64,000 nucleotides of DNA from Ruminococcus sp. AF46-10NS. GTDB taxonomy: Bacteria; Bacillota; Clostridia; Lachnospirales; Lachnospiraceae. Below the pieces are notes generated by a model, which worked only from the letters and a program-made list of their open reading frames with translations, was not told the DNA's origin and searched no databases. The DNA lies in assembly GCF_003474435.1 (NCBI RefSeq), contig NZ_QRNF01000005.1, positions 1-64,000 on the forward strand, given 5' to 3'. Position 1 is the first letter of the stretch, and every line of letters starts with the position of its first letter. Positions 18,820-28,420 of this stretch are shown piece after piece. The position numbers were made by a program, and so were the translations under genes.

Positions 18820-19032
18820 ATGAAACTCAGTGCACGTAATCAGTTAAAAGGAAAAGTTATCAACATCAACAAGGGAGCTGTAAACTCCATCGTCTCTATT
18901 GATATCGGAGGTGGAAATATCATCACTGCGACCATCTCCTGCGCAGCTGTGGAGGAACTGGAACTGAAAGTTGGCTCTGATGCCTATGCTGTGATCAAGG
19001 CCACAAGCGTTATGGTGGGAATCGATGAATAA
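18820..19032 (+). CDS. Molybdenum-pterin binding protein, single TOBE domain
   Basis: 70 aa consisting of one Mop/TOBE domain: SARNQLKGKVINI at the N terminus, IGGGNIITATIS in the middle, and GSDAYAVIKATSVMVGID at the end. Such molbindins bind molybdate or tungstate in the cytoplasm as oligomers for storage or sensing. AAGGAGAAG precedes the ATG. The end overlaps the next gene by eight bases, implying coupled translation with the HTH-PBP regulator, and both face the modABC operon. Confidence 0.92.
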   Translation: MKLSARNQLKGKVININKGAVNSIVSIDIGGGNIITATISCAAVEELELKVGSDAYAVIKATSVMVGIDE

Positions 19033-19940
19033 ACTTTATACAGCACAGGAAGTCGCAGATAAATTAAAGATCAAAAAAACTACTGTCTACGAGCTGATCA
19101 AACGTGGAGAACTTTCCTCTTCAAAAATCGGCAAACAGCTGCGTGTCAGTGAAGAACAACTGAAAGCGTATCTGGACAGTACAGTGCAGTCCAGTACTTC
19201 ACAGATCCATGACTATCAGCCGGAAAGTTCTCTTCTGAAAAGAGATTACCTGCTCCATTCCAGCGGCTGATCATCAGTGGGCAGTCTTCTCCTGCGCTGG
19301 ATCTGCTTTTAAACCAACTGCCTGCACAGCCCGGAAGCCTTCCGGTACTTCAGTCTCATCTGAACACCTACAACGGACTTTACTCTCTCTATTTTGAAAA
19401 AGTCCACATTGCCTGTGCAGCGGCTTCTTTTGAAGATATCCAGAGCCTTGTTCCCGGAATTCCGCTCACTGTTCTTCATTTCTACAGCTACGAGATCGGT
19501 TTTTATATAAAAAAGGAAACCCCCGGAATATTCAGGGATTTCCTGATCTGCAGCGGGCAGATATTATTTTTGCCAACCGTGAAAAGGGAAGCAGCCGCAG
19601 AGTTTATCTGGACCGCCAGCTAAATAAGCTCGGGATTTCTCCGGAAAACATATCCGGATACCGCAATGAGCTGGTTTCTGACAGCTCCACTGCTGCCGCT
19701 GTTGCAGGCGGACAGGCAGATATCGCTCTGGGCGAAGCTTATACTGCCAGAACTTTCACAGACCTGGAATTTCTTCCTCTTGGAACAGAAACCATGTATC
19801 TGGTAATGGCATCTTCCAGCTTCAGCAGTCCTGGTTTCCAGGCGGTAGTCAGTGCCTTATCCTCCGAATCCTTCCGACAGGCTCTGTCTCTCCAGACAGG
19901 ATATGATACCTTACATACAGGAGAAGCTGCACATTTCTGA
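19025..19940 (+). pseudogene. HTH plus PBP-like domain regulator of molybdate genes, two one-base frameshifts
   Basis: Restored length 305 aa. The first 55 residues are an excisionase-type helix-turn-helix (YTAQEVADKLKIKKTTVYELIKR, then GKQLRVSEEQLKAYL), followed by a periplasmic-binding-protein-like domain that would bind a ligand in the cytoplasm. Frame breaks occur near 19268 (GGCCTG became GGCTG) and near 19514 (one base lost in the A/G run before GGAAACCCCC); after the two corrections the protein runs to TGA at 19938-19940, ending EAAHF. In this family such proteins accompany molybdate transporters and are likely molybdate-responsive repressors. The stop codon lies inside the terminator hairpin. 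Probable sequencing deletions. Confidence 0.85.
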
Positions 19941-19960
19941 ACGTGCAGCTTCTCCCTTTA
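19920..19960 (+). terminator. Intrinsic terminator overlapping the HTH-PBP stop codon
   Basis: GGAGAAGCTGCAC (19920-19932) pairs perfectly with GTGCAGCTTCTCC (19943-19955), followed by CTTTAT. The stem also faces the convergent serine-hydrolase gene. Confidence 0.75.
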
Positions 19961-19985
19961 TGTAAGTCTTTATTTAAATATCAGT

Positions 19986-21566
19986 TCAGATAGTTGTATA
20001 CCATGAAGATATCTTCCGGATTCCATACTGAAGGTGTCCTTCGGATGCTCCGCTGGAGAATACACACAATACATAGTTTGTCTTTTTTCCGTAAATAATA
20101 GCCATATCATGCTGTACAGAGCTTGTCTCTCCGGTCTTATTGGCACATGTAACGCCTGATGGAAGACCTGCCGGGATCTTATATCTGACCTTCTGGTTCT
20201 TGAGCAGATTCAGCATTTCTTTGGAATATTTCTTAGATACACAGGTTCCGCGATAGATATTTTCAAGAAGTTTTCCGCAGTCTTTGGCTGACGCCTGGTT
20301 TCTCTTTCCGTCACTTGTGATATAGGAACTTGACGGATGAAGAGTACAATGACATCCTGTATTTGTGTAGCCGTTCTTTTTCAGATACTTATTGACTGTC
20401 GCAGCACCTTTTACAAAACTGCCGCCACCTTGTCTTCTTACCAGTTCGTTATAACATTCATTATCACTGACTGTGATCATATTCCACAGCAAACTGTTTA
20501 TATTAGATGTCTTCTTTAGCTTTCCGCTCTTGATCTGATCGTAGGTTGAGGCCATTACAAAAGCCTTGATGGTACTGGCCGGATACATAGCCTGGTCATT
20601 AAGATTGATCACATTTCCTGTCTTTAAATCTTTTACATAGACTGACCAGTTTCCGCCGTAACCAGATGTGTAATTCTTAAGCTGAGCTTTAAATTCACTG
20701 AGCGCATACTCTGATTTTGTGCTTTTCTTTCCCTGATAGTCTACATATTTTCCATCGGGTGTTTTCATGTTTTTGGCTATGGTTCCATTGGATTTCAGAT
20801 AATATCCGTCTTTCCAGCAGCTGACTGCCATTTTTCCGGTTTTATCCACATAATATTTCCGACTTCCGTAAGTAATCCACCCGGCTTTTTGCGTCAGCCG
20901 GCCATTTCCACCGCCAAAATAATAATTACCGTTGTATTTCTTTCCGTTTACAGTGATGTTCATCTTATGGAAATGTGTATAAAAACATATTCTTCCATAA
21001 CCGCTGAAATAATAGTAGCCGCTTTTTAACGTGCGGCCGTCAAGCTTTCTGGCTTTTACATAGCGGATTCCTGCTGCCCGGCAGTTGAGTTTTCCCCGTT
21101 CTCCTGCATAGTAAACGCCTCCGAAAATTTTTCCATCCAGCTTCTGCTCTGCGATCTTTACAAAGCCCTTCTCTCCCGGCGAAAAACGTCCGTTTGAGTC
21201 AGAAACATAATATCCGTCAAATGTCACTCCCTGTACCGTAGTTTTCCTGAAATGATAAACTGCACGTTTCCGTATCAGCCTGCCGTTCTGATCGAATATG
21301 TAAATACCGGCATGCAGAAAATCTGTGGGGTTGACTGCAAGATACTGTAATCCTGTAAGTTTTTTCTTCTTTGAATCTCTCAGATACCAGTTCTCACCGG
21401 ACTTGCAGAGATAACTTCCGCTTTTATCCCGGAATTCGATTTTTTTCTGTGTGGACGCTGCTTTAGTCTCCACCATATTTCCCGCTGAAACAATACAAAA
21501 AATTGCCGCAAACATAAACATATATGCAATAGCAGCAATTCTGATCTTCCTTTTTTCTTTCCCCAT
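19986..21566 (-). CDS. Secreted serine hydrolase (class A beta-lactamase fold) with cell-wall-binding repeats
   Basis: 526 aa. A signal/anchor segment (residues 9-29) is followed by about 240 residues of aromatic/glycine-rich repeats (YYFSGYGR, YYFGGGNGRL, KYYVDKTGKM) like choline- or glucan-binding repeats, then a beta-lactamase-fold domain with S331-x-x-K334 in YPASTIKAF, SDN at 367-369 and KTG at 477-479. All three catalytic motifs are intact. Its modular structure suggests a wall-attached transpeptidase/carboxypeptidase or esterase-like enzyme rather than a resistance factor. A strong hairpin lies just before the start codon, and the only candidate ribosome site (GGCAGG) is inside it. Confidence 0.85.
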   Translation of the reverse strand: MGKEKRKIRIAAIAYMFMFAAIFCIVSAGNMVETKAASTQKKIEFRDKSGSYLCKSGENWYLRDSKKKKLTGLQYLAVNPTDFLHAGIYIFDQNGRLIRKRAVYHFRKTTVQGVTFDGYYVSDSNGRFSPGEKGFVKIAEQKLDGKIFGGVYYAGERGKLNCRAAGIRYVKARKLDGRTLKSGYYYFSGYGRICFYTHFHKMNITVNGKKYNGNYYFGGGNGRLTQKAGWITYGSRKYYVDKTGKMAVSCWKDGYYLKSNGTIAKNMKTPDGKYVDYQGKKSTKSEYALSEFKAQLKNYTSGYGGNWSVYVKDLKTGNVINLNDQAMYPASTIKAFVMASTYDQIKSGKLKKTSNINSLLWNMITVSDNECYNELVRRQGGGSFVKGAATVNKYLKKNGYTNTGCHCTLHPSSSYITSDGKRNQASAKDCGKLLENIYRGTCVSKKYSKEMLNLLKNQKVRYKIPAGLPSGVTCANKTGETSSVQHDMAIIYGKKTNYVLCVFSSGASEGHLQYGIRKISSWYTTI

Positions 21567-21575
21567 TTTATTACT

Positions 21576-21597
21576 GCCTGCCGGAATCCCGGCAGGC
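21576..21597 (-). promoter_or_regulatory. Hairpin occluding the ribosome site of the serine hydrolase
   Basis: GCCTGCCGG (21576-21584) pairs with CCGGCAGGC (21589-21597) around a four-base loop, ending ten bases before the ATG at 21566. No T-run follows on the minus strand, so a terminator is less likely than translational control, but it could also end the lipoprotein transcript. Confidence 0.4.
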
Positions 21598-21642
21598 TTT
21601 CCTCCTGTGTGCAGATCTCCGTATCAGATGATCCTGTTATTC

Positions 21643-22539
21643 TTATTCTTCTGACCAGTCTCCGTTATCGTCCCAGATAATGTCTCCGTCACCGCCATCA
21701 CCGCTGTCATCAATCACATCATCGCCGCTTCCGCTGTTGCTGTCATCTACATAATTGCCGTCATCACTGCTGTCGCTTCCGCTGTTATCATAATTTCCGT
21801 CATCGCTGCTGTCACTGCTGTCGTCGCTATTGTCTTCACTATTATCATAGCTTCCGTCATCACTGTTGTCGTCATAACTTCCACCATCACTGTTATCATA
21901 GTCTGTATTGTCAGATGTGCTGTCAGAGTCATAGCTTGTATCTGTGGATGTGTCTGTTACGCTTGAAGTATCTGTGCTGTCTGTCTCACTGTTATCTGTC
22001 TGGATATTTCCCAGTGTGCTCTTCTCTGATTTATCGCTGAGACTTGTGTATGTAAGATATGCTTCTCCGCTGTCGATCAGGATTTTCGCTTTCTCCATAT
22101 CACCAAGCTCTGCACTATAAATCTCGTAAGCGTTACCATCTCCATCTACGATCTTCATATCATAGATCGCATCTGTTGCTGATTCCGGTGTATAGTACAT
22201 CTGTACCTGCTCAGCATCCTTGATCGTTGACTCTGCCGGTACAAGATTCTTGCCCCATTCTTCCCCGCCGGCTGCACGGAGATAGATCTCACGGATCTCA
22301 CCTTTCGTGCTGTTGGTTATATATACAAATTTCGCTGTGCTTGTCTTCACGCCGATCAGTTTCGGTGCAGGTGTTGATGTCGGCAGCGGACTTGCTGTGG
22401 CCGGTGTTGCTGTCGGAACTGCTGTCGGAACCGGTGTCGGTGTTACTTCTACGTCTTTAGTTGATGATGACTTGCCGCATCCTGCTGCTGTCAATGCTGC
22501 AGCAGCAGCCAGTGCGATCATGATCTTCTTATATTTCAT
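21643..22539 (-). CDS. Lipoprotein with Pro/Thr linker and Asp/Ser-rich tail
   Basis: 298 aa. A lipoprotein signal peptide ends in LTAAGCGKSS, with C21 as the lipid-attachment residue. A Thr/Pro-rich linker (about 30-60) leads to a compact domain (about 62-170, TAKFVYITNSTKGEIREIYLR onward) of unknown function, then more than 100 residues made almost only of Asp, Ser, Asn, Gly and Tyr in short repeats. The low-complexity part is reflected in DNA as repeated GTCATCA-type units. It is anchored outside the membrane; no enzymatic motif is seen. Its spacing to uppP downstream on the same strand is such that uppP lies upstream, 24 bases before this gene. Confidence 0.8.
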   Translation of the reverse strand: MKYKKIMIALAAAAALTAAGCGKSSSTKDVEVTPTPVPTAVPTATPATASPLPTSTPAPKLIGVKTSTAKFVYITNSTKGEIREIYLRAAGGEEWGKNLVPAESTIKDAEQVQMYYTPESATDAIYDMKIVDGDGNAYEIYSAELGDMEKAKILIDSGEAYLTYTSLSDKSEKSTLGNIQTDNSETDSTDTSSVTDTSTDTSYDSDSTSDNTDYDNSDGGSYDDNSDDGSYDNSEDNSDDSSDSSDDGNYDNSGSDSSDDGNYVDDSNSGSGDDVIDDSGDGGDGDIIWDDNGDWSEE

Positions 22540-22563
22540 AATAATTACCTCCTGAATAATACT

Positions 22564-23466
22564 TTATGCAAGCAATGTTTTTCCAATAAAATAGCCAAGT
22601 ACCAAGATACCGAGAATGATCCTGTACCATCCAAATACTTTGAAATCGTGTTTTTTAATATACCCCATCAGGAATTTAATTGCAAGAATTGATACTACAA
22701 AGGATACTACAACGCCTACAATAAGAATGATCAGCTCTGTGGATGTGAACGCGAAACCGAATTTCACAAGTTTCAGAAGGCTGGCTCCGAACATAACCGG
22801 AATTGCCAGGAAAAATGTGAACTCAGCTGCCAAAGTACGGGATGTTCCTGCAAGAATACCTCCGATAATGGTAGATCCGGAACGGGAAGTTCCCGGGATT
22901 ACGGAAAGTACCTGGAAACATCCGATGATCAGTGCTGTCTTAAAGGAAAGATCATCAAGTCTTGTGCAGGTTGGTCTGCGGCGTTTATTGTAATTCTCAA
23001 TAACAATAAAGAGCACACCATAAACGATCAATGCAATGGCAACTACAACGTAGTTATAAAATTTCTTCTCAATAATATCATTAAACGGCAATGCAATGAT
23101 AATAGTCGGCAGACATGCCACTAAAATCTTAAACCACAGGATCCATTTCTCCTTGTCGCAGTATTTCTCAACAAAGGTAAGTATCGCTCTGGATACTGCC
23201 GGCTGTTTACGAAGTGCTATTCTGGTACGCTTCGGGATTGGTCTTATGTAAAAAGGCCACAGCTTGCTCCAGTACAGAACAACAACAGCCAGGATAGCAC
23301 CCAACTGAATGACAACCAGGAAAAATTCCATAAATGCCTCTGACACATTCAGCTTGATAAATTCATCTACCAGGATCATATGTCCGGTACTGCTGATGGG
23401 AAGCCACTCTGTGATTCCCTCCACAATACCAAGAAGGATAACCTTCAGCAACTCTATAAAGCTCAT
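22564..23466 (-). CDS. uppP: Undecaprenyl-diphosphatase
   Basis: 300 aa integral membrane protein of the BacA/UppP family, which recycles undecaprenyl diphosphate to the monophosphate carrier used for wall and polysaccharide synthesis. Family motifs are clear: [20 protein letters not shown] near residue 14-33, and [20 protein letters not shown] near 190-209. It is about 25 residues longer than many homologues, with an extra hydrophilic stretch near 75-105. AAAGGAGTTTGT precedes the ATG. The enzyme would supply carrier lipid for the polymer and decoration modules at 32-62 kb. Confidence 0.95.
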   Translation of the reverse strand: MSFIELLKVILLGIVEGITEWLPISSTGHMILVDEFIKLNVSEAFMEFFLVVIQLGAILAVVVLYWSKLWPFYIRPIPKRTRIALRKQPAVSRAILTFVEKYCDKEKWILWFKILVACLPTIIIALPFNDIIEKKFYNYVVVAIALIVYGVLFIVIENYNKRRRPTCTRLDDLSFKTALIIGCFQVLSVIPGTSRSGSTIIGGILAGTSRTLAAEFTFFLAIPVMFGASLLKLVKFGFAFTSTELIILIVGVVVSFVVSILAIKFLMGYIKKHDFKVFGWYRIILGILVLGYFIGKTLLA

Positions 23467-23543
23467 ACAAACTCCTTTCTCTGCAGCACGTTTCTTTCTT
23501 ACGTGATGAAATGAAGCTTCTCATTTCTCTCTGCTACATGCAA

Positions 23544-23573
23544 TGAACGTATTCTTTTCATAATTTACGTTCA
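23544..23573. promoter_or_regulatory. Inverted repeat upstream of uppP
   Basis: TGAACGTA (23544-23551) and TACGTTCA (23566-23573) form a perfect 8-bp inverted repeat around 14 bases. It lies between the carB terminator and uppP and may be an operator or leader hairpin. Confidence 0.4.
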
Positions 23574-23579
23574 TAATAA

Positions 23580-23623
23580 GATAAGGACCGAGCCGATGTA
23601 TAAACGGCGGCCCCGTCCTTATC
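23580..23623 (-). terminator. Terminator after carB
   Basis: GATAAGGAC pairs with GTCCTTATC around a GC-rich interior (GGGGCCGCCG region). The minus strand continues TTATTATG, a weak T tract. Confidence 0.55.
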
Positions 23624-23705
23624 AGTATATTACATATTTGGTGATTCGTAAACTTTTGAATCTTTTATTTCGCAAAATTTACACAGTTTTTATATTTTGC
23701 ATTAA

Positions 23706-26700
23706 TTACCGATTGTCGATGGTCGCAATATCTACCAGAGTCAGGTGGTTCAGATCTGTGTTCTCAAGACTTGTGACCAGAGCCTCTGCAGTATCAAGGC
23801 TTGTAAGCACATTAACACCTGTCTCGATAGCATTACGACGGATCACGAAACCATCCTTCTGATGCTCAACGCCCTGTGGCGGTGTATCGATAACAACATC
23901 AATCTTGTGTCCAAGGATCAGGTCCATCAGGTTCGGAGACGGCTGCTCCAGCTTGTTGGTACGTGTTACCTTGATTCCGTTCTCAGTCAGTACGTTTGCA
24001 GTACCTCTTGTTGCAAAGATACGGTATCCCTGAGCTTCAAAACGTTTTGCGATCGGAATGATGTCCTTCTTATCCTCATCTTTTACAGTGATGATCATCT
24101 GTTTGTGCTTCGGAAGACGGATTCCAGCTCCGATGAAGGCTTTGTAAAGAGCCTCATTGAAGGTCTTTGCAATACCAAGGCACTCACCTGTGGATTTCAT
24201 CTCTGGTCCGAGGCTGATATCTGCACCCCTGATCTTCTCGAAGGAGAATACCGGCATCTTGATTGCAAAATACTCTGCTTCTTTCTGAAGTCCCGGTGTA
24301 TAGCCCAGCTCTTTGATCTTGCGGCCAAGGATGACTCTTGTTGCAAGAGGAACAATCGGGATTCCGGTTACCTTGCTGATGTACGGTACTGTACGGCTGG
24401 AACGCGGGTTAACCTCGATAACATATACATCCTCACCTACAACGATGAACTGGATATTGATCATACCGATAACATGAAGTGCCTGTGCAAGACGGCGTGT
24501 GTACTCGGCGATTGTTTCTTTTGCCTTCTGGCTAATAGTCTGTGCCGGATATACGGAAATACTGTCTCCGGAATGGATACCTGCGCGCTCAATGTGCTCC
24601 ATGATTCCAGGGATCAGGATGTCCTCACCATCGCATACTGCATCGACCTCAATCTCTTTACCCATCAGGTACTTGTCAACAAGAATCGGATGCTCCTGTG
24701 CGATCTGGTTGATGATTCCGATATACTCCTCCACATCCTCATCGCTGACAGCAATACGCATTCCCTGACCTCCAAGTACATAGGACGGGCGGACAAGTAC
24801 CGGATATCCCAGCTCATTGGCAGCTTTTTTAGCCTCTTCTGCTGTGAATACGGTGTGTCCCTTCGGTCTCGGGATCTGGCATTTCTCAAGAATGGCATCA
24901 AAGAGTTCTCTGTCCTCTGCAGCATCTACGTTCTCAGCAGATGTTCCAAGGATCTTAACACCCATCTTGATCAGTGCCTCTGTAAGCTTGATGGCTGTCT
25001 GTCCGCCGAACTGAACAACCGCTCCGTCCGGCTTCTCGATATTTACAACATTCTCAACATCTTCCGGTGTCAGTGGCTCGAAATACAGCTTATCTGCAAT
25101 ATCAAAGTCTGTACTTACTGTCTCCGGGTTGTTGTTGATGATGATAGTCTCATATCCTTCTTTTGCAAATGCCCATGTACAGTGTACAGAGCAGAAGTCG
25201 AACTCGATACCCTGACCAATACGGATCGGACCGGAACCAAGTACCAGGATTTTTTTCTTATCTTTTGTCTCAACAGCTTCATTCTCTGTCTGCTCATCAC
25301 CGTATACAGAATAGTAATATGGTGTCTCTGCTGCAAACTCTGCTGCACAGGTATCTACCATCTTGTATGCTGCACGGATTCCGTACTCTTTACGAAGATC
25401 TTTGATCTCAGCCTCTGTTTTTCCTGTCAGGTCTGCAATGATGTAGTCCGGGAACTCCAGACGTTTTGCTTCCAGAAGAAGCTCTTTATCCAGCTTCTGA
25501 GTCTTAAGAGACTGCTCCATCTCAACAAGGATAGCCAGTTTATCTATGAACCAGATGTCGATCTTTGTGATATCGTGAAGCTTCTCCTGGGAAATATTTC
25601 TGCGGAGGGCTTCTGCGATCTTCCAGATACGGCGGTCATCTACAATATTCAGCTCATCCATTAGCTCCTCATCAGAAAGATGTGAGAAATCATAGGACAT
25701 CAGGCTGTCAACGTGCTGCTCCAGGGAACGGATAGCTTTCATTAAGGCACCCTCGAAGTTATGGCAGATGCTCATAACCTCTCCTGTAGCTTTCATCTGT
25801 GTTGTCAGTGTACGTTTCGCTGTGATGAATTTATCAAATGGCAGACGCGGAATCTTAACAACGCAGTAATCCAGCATCGGCTCAAAGCTTGCGTATGTTT
25901 TGCCAGTGATGGCGTTCGGGATCTCATCCAGTGTGTATCCAAGTGCGATCTTGGCTGCAACCTTGGCGATCGGATAACCGGTAGCCTTACTTGCAAGTGC
26001 AGAAGAACGGCTTACACGAGGGTTAACCTCGATTACACAGTACTCAAAGCTCTCCGGATGAAGAGCGTACTGTACGTTACATCCACCTGTGATGCCAAGC
26101 TCTGTGATGATGTTAAGAGCAGATGTACGGAGCATCTGATACTCTTTGTCTCCAAGTGTCTGGGAAGGAGCAACTACGATGGAGTCACCGGTGTGGACAC
26201 CAACCGGGTCAATATTCTCCATGTTGCAGACTGTGATACAGTTTCCTGCACTGTCTCGCATTACCTCGTACTCAATCTCTTTCCATCCGGCGATACATCT
26301 CTCTACAAGAACCTCACCTACACGGGAAAGACGGAGACCATTCTCAAGGATCTCACGAAGTTCCGGCTCATTATGCGCGATACCGCCGCCGCTTCCGCCA
26401 AGTGTATATGCAGGACGGAGAACGACCGGATATCCGATAGTCTGGGTAAACTCAACACCGTCTTCTACAGTTGTAACGACCTTGGATGCTGCAACCGGCT
26501 CGCCGATTTTTTCCATGGTATCCTTAAATTCCTGACGGTCCTCAGCCTTACGGATCGTTGCTGCTGTAGTACCGATAAGACGTACATTGTGCTCTTTCAG
26601 GAAGCCCTTTTCCTCAAGCTCCATGGCAAGGTTCAGACCTGCCTGGCCGCCCAGTGTAGGAAGTACACTGTCCGGTTTCTCTTTGAGGATCAGCTGCTCT

Positions 26701-26921
26701 ACGACCTCAACAGTCAGAGGCTCGATGTAAACTCTGTCTGCGATGTCTTTATCTGTCATGATGGTAGCAGGATTGGAGTTTAAAAGTACAACCTCCATGC
26801 CCTCTTCCTTAAGGGAGCGGCATGCCTGGGTTCCTGCATAGTCAAACTCTGCTGCCTGGCCGATTATGATCGGACCTGAGCCGATTACAAGTACTTTTTT
26901 TATGTCCTTATTCCTTGGCAT
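23706..26921 (-). CDS. carB: Carbamoyl-phosphate synthase large subunit
   Basis: 1071 aa, full length. It contains two homologous ATP-grasp synthetase halves, with the carboxy-phosphate half beginning KKVLVIGSGPIIIGQAAEFDYAGTQA and the carbamate half beginning KKILVLGSGPIRIGQGIEFDFCSVH near residue 560, plus the C-terminal MGS-like allosteric domain (RIFATRGTANVLTENGIKV). It makes carbamoyl phosphate for pyrimidine and arginine synthesis with CarA. It overlaps the carA stop by one base (TAATG), ensuring equal translation. Confidence 0.98.
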   Translation of the reverse strand: MPRNKDIKKVLVIGSGPIIIGQAAEFDYAGTQACRSLKEEGMEVVLLNSNPATIMTDKDIADRVYIEPLTVEVVEQLILKEKPDSVLPTLGGQAGLNLAMELEEKGFLKEHNVRLIGTTAATIRKAEDRQEFKDTMEKIGEPVAASKVVTTVEDGVEFTQTIGYPVVLRPAYTLGGSGGGIAHNEPELREILENGLRLSRVGEVLVERCIAGWKEIEYEVMRDSAGNCITVCNMENIDPVGVHTGDSIVVAPSQTLGDKEYQMLRTSALNIITELGITGGCNVQYALHPESFEYCVIEVNPRVSRSSALASKATGYPIAKVAAKIALGYTLDEIPNAITGKTYASFEPMLDYCVVKIPRLPFDKFITAKRTLTTQMKATGEVMSICHNFEGALMKAIRSLEQHVDSLMSYDFSHLSDEELMDELNIVDDRRIWKIAEALRRNISQEKLHDITKIDIWFIDKLAILVEMEQSLKTQKLDKELLLEAKRLEFPDYIIADLTGKTEAEIKDLRKEYGIRAAYKMVDTCAAEFAAETPYYYSVYGDEQTENEAVETKDKKKILVLGSGPIRIGQGIEFDFCSVHCTWAFAKEGYETIIINNNPETVSTDFDIADKLYFEPLTPEDVENVVNIEKPDGAVVQFGGQTAIKLTEALIKMGVKILGTSAENVDAAEDRELFDAILEKCQIPRPKGHTVFTAEEAKKAANELGYPVLVRPSYVLGGQGMRIAVSDEDVEEYIGIINQIAQEHPILVDKYLMGKEIEVDAVCDGEDILIPGIMEHIERAGIHSGDSISVYPAQTISQKAKETIAEYTRRLAQALHVIGMINIQFIVVGEDVYVIEVNPRSSRTVPYISKVTGIPIVPLATRVILGRKIKELGYTPGLQKEAEYFAIKMPVFSFEKIRGADISLGPEMKSTGECLGIAKTFNEALYKAFIGAGIRLPKHKQMIITVKDEDKKDIIPIAKRFEAQGYRIFATRGTANVLTENGIKVTRTNKLEQPSPNLMDLILGHKIDVVIDTPPQGVEHQKDGFVIRRNAIETGVNVLTSLDTAEALVTSLENTDLNHLTLVDIATIDNR

Positions 26922-27997
26922 TATTTCTCTCCTCCCATCATCTTCATGAATCTGTCAAACAGGTAACTGGAATCCTGCGGTCCCGGGCATGCTTCCGGAT
27001 GGAACTGCACAGTGAAGATGTTCTTTCCATTATATGCCATACCCTCGTTTGTTCCGTCATTGACGTTTACAAATGCAGGATGTGCGATGTTTTTCTCCTC
27101 AAGTCCCTCTGCGTCTACAACGTAGCCATGGTTCTGGGAGGAAATATAAACTCTTCCTGTCTCAAGGTCTTTAACCGGATGATTTCCGCCTCTGTGACCG
27201 TATTTCATCTTATGGGTATCTCCGCCTGTTGCAAGAGCCATCAGCTGATGTCCAAGGCAGATGGCAAAGATCGGTACATCAGAGTCGTAGAGTTTTTTGA
27301 TCTCTTTAATAATAGAAGTACATTCCTTCGGATCTCCAGGGCCGTTGCTGAGCATGATGCCGTCCGGATTGTCACCGAGGATCTCTTCTGCGGATGTCAG
27401 AGCCGGGTAAACAGTAACCTGGCATCCTCTCTCATTCAGTGAGCGTGCAATGTTTTTCTTGGCGCCCAGATCAAGAAGGGCAACCTTCGGTCCGTTCCCC
27501 TTAAGCACTTCCTTCTCGTGGCAGGAAACCTTCTCTACCACTTTTCCTGTTGTATATGCTTTCAATCTGGGGATGATTGTATCCAGGTCATAGTTCTCAT
27601 CAACTGTGATCATTCCGTTCATGGTTCCCTTCTCACGAAGGATCTTAGTCAGTGCTCTGGTATCAATTCCTGCGATTCCCGGAATGTCGTTTTTGCTCAG
27701 AAAATGCTGAATAGTGTCTACGCTTCTGAAGTTGCTGGGAACTCGTGATAATTCGCGTACAATAAATCCGTCAATCCACGGCTTCCTTGATTCCTGGTCA
27801 TCATAACAGATTCCGTAGTTTCCGATCAGCGGATATGTCATACACACCGCCTGTCCTGCGTAAGAAGGATCTGTCATTACTTCCAGATAACCGGTCATGG
27901 AAGTGTTAAAGACAATTTCACTGATGACTTCCCTTGCAGAACCAATGCTGGTTCCTGTAAATACATGGCCATCTTCCAATATCAGAAATGCTTTCAT
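26921..27997 (-). CDS. carA: Carbamoyl-phosphate synthase small subunit
   Basis: 358 aa glutamine amidotransferase subunit. The N-terminal CPSase_sm_chain domain (FNTSMTGYLEVMTDPSYAGQ) is followed by a class I amidotransferase domain with the nucleophile cysteine in PIFAICLGHQLMALA and a C-terminal His/Glu pair in VQFHPEACPGP. AAAGGGAGATT precedes the ATG. First gene of carAB, with its own promoter; no PyrR-type leader structure was recognised. Confidence 0.97.
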   Translation of the reverse strand: MKAFLILEDGHVFTGTSIGSAREVISEIVFNTSMTGYLEVMTDPSYAGQAVCMTYPLIGNYGICYDDQESRKPWIDGFIVRELSRVPSNFRSVDTIQHFLSKNDIPGIAGIDTRALTKILREKGTMNGMITVDENYDLDTIIPRLKAYTTGKVVEKVSCHEKEVLKGNGPKVALLDLGAKKNIARSLNERGCQVTVYPALTSAEEILGDNPDGIMLSNGPGDPKECTSIIKEIKKLYDSDVPIFAICLGHQLMALATGGDTHKMKYGHRGGNHPVKDLETGRVYISSQNHGYVVDAEGLEEKNIAHPAFVNVNDGTNEGMAYNGKNIFTVQFHPEACPGPQDSSYLFDRFMKMMGGEK

Positions 27998-28043
27998 ACA
28001 ATCTCCCTTTCTTTGTTCTCTTATTTTATCCTAAATCTTCAAG

Positions 28044-28072
28044 ATTGTATCACAGGAAGCGGCATTTTTCAA
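28044..28072 (-). promoter_or_regulatory. carAB promoter
   Basis: On the minus strand TTGAAA (28072-28067) and TACAAT (28049-28044) are separated by 17 bases, about 45 bases before the carA start. Confidence 0.7.
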
Positions 28073-28150
28073 CACCATACGCCAAAAAAATGTTTAAAAC
28101 TAACTCAAAATATTTTTTTTGAATTTTTTCAATTTTTTTGAATTTTTCTA

Positions 28151-28179
28151 TTGACATTATCCAATTCCTGAGTTATTAT
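28151..28179 (+). promoter_or_regulatory. Strong promoter of tRNA-Leu
   Basis: TTGACA (28151-28156) and TATTAT (28174-28179) are separated by 17 bases, about 55 bases upstream of the tRNA. Confidence 0.8.
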
Positions 28180-28234
28180 AAGTGAGCAGTCGACGAGCGG
28201 AGCAAACAAAGCGAAGCAAGCCGGTTGGAAAAAT

Positions 28235-28318
28235 GCAGGAATGGCGGAATTGGCAGACGCGCAGGCTTCAGGTGCCTGTGGTCGCAAGATCGTGTGGGTT
28301 CAAGTCCCATTTCCTGCA
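28235..28318 (+). tRNA. tRNA-Leu (anticodon CAG)
   Basis: The acceptor stem GCAGGAA pairs with TTCCTGC, discriminator A at 28318. The anticodon stem CAGGC/GCCTG encloses the loop TTCAGGT, so the anticodon is CAG at 28269-28271. A long variable arm and a T-arm with GGGTTCAAGTCCC mark a class II leucine tRNA. The CCA end is not encoded. It is a single-gene transcript with its own promoter and terminator. Confidence 0.95.
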
Positions 28319-28349
28319 TTCTTTTTTATTTTATCCAAAATCAAAAAAG

Positions 28350-28390
28350 ACAGAAGTGACTGGCCAATCAGCACTTCTGTTTTTTTATTT
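28350..28390 (+). terminator. Terminator after tRNA-Leu
   Basis: ACAGAAGTG (28350-28358) pairs with CACTTCTGT (28372-28380), followed by TTTTTTATTT. Confidence 0.85.
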
Positions 28391-28420
28391 ATGTTTCAGA
28401 TCATAATCTTTTTCTTCCAT

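Noticed and set aside
19986..21566. Beta-lactamase resistance gene
   Set aside because: The fold motifs are present but the protein is a wall-anchored repeat protein without close resemblance to known resistance enzymes; a cell-wall role is more likely.
21660..21960. CRISPR-like repeats in the lipoprotein region
   Set aside because: The repeats are short, in-frame, and encode the Asp/Ser tail; there are no uniform spacers.
23705..26800. Long plus-strand open frames opposite carB
   Set aside because: They mirror the codon usage of carB on the other strand, lack ribosome sites, and have no recognisable domains.
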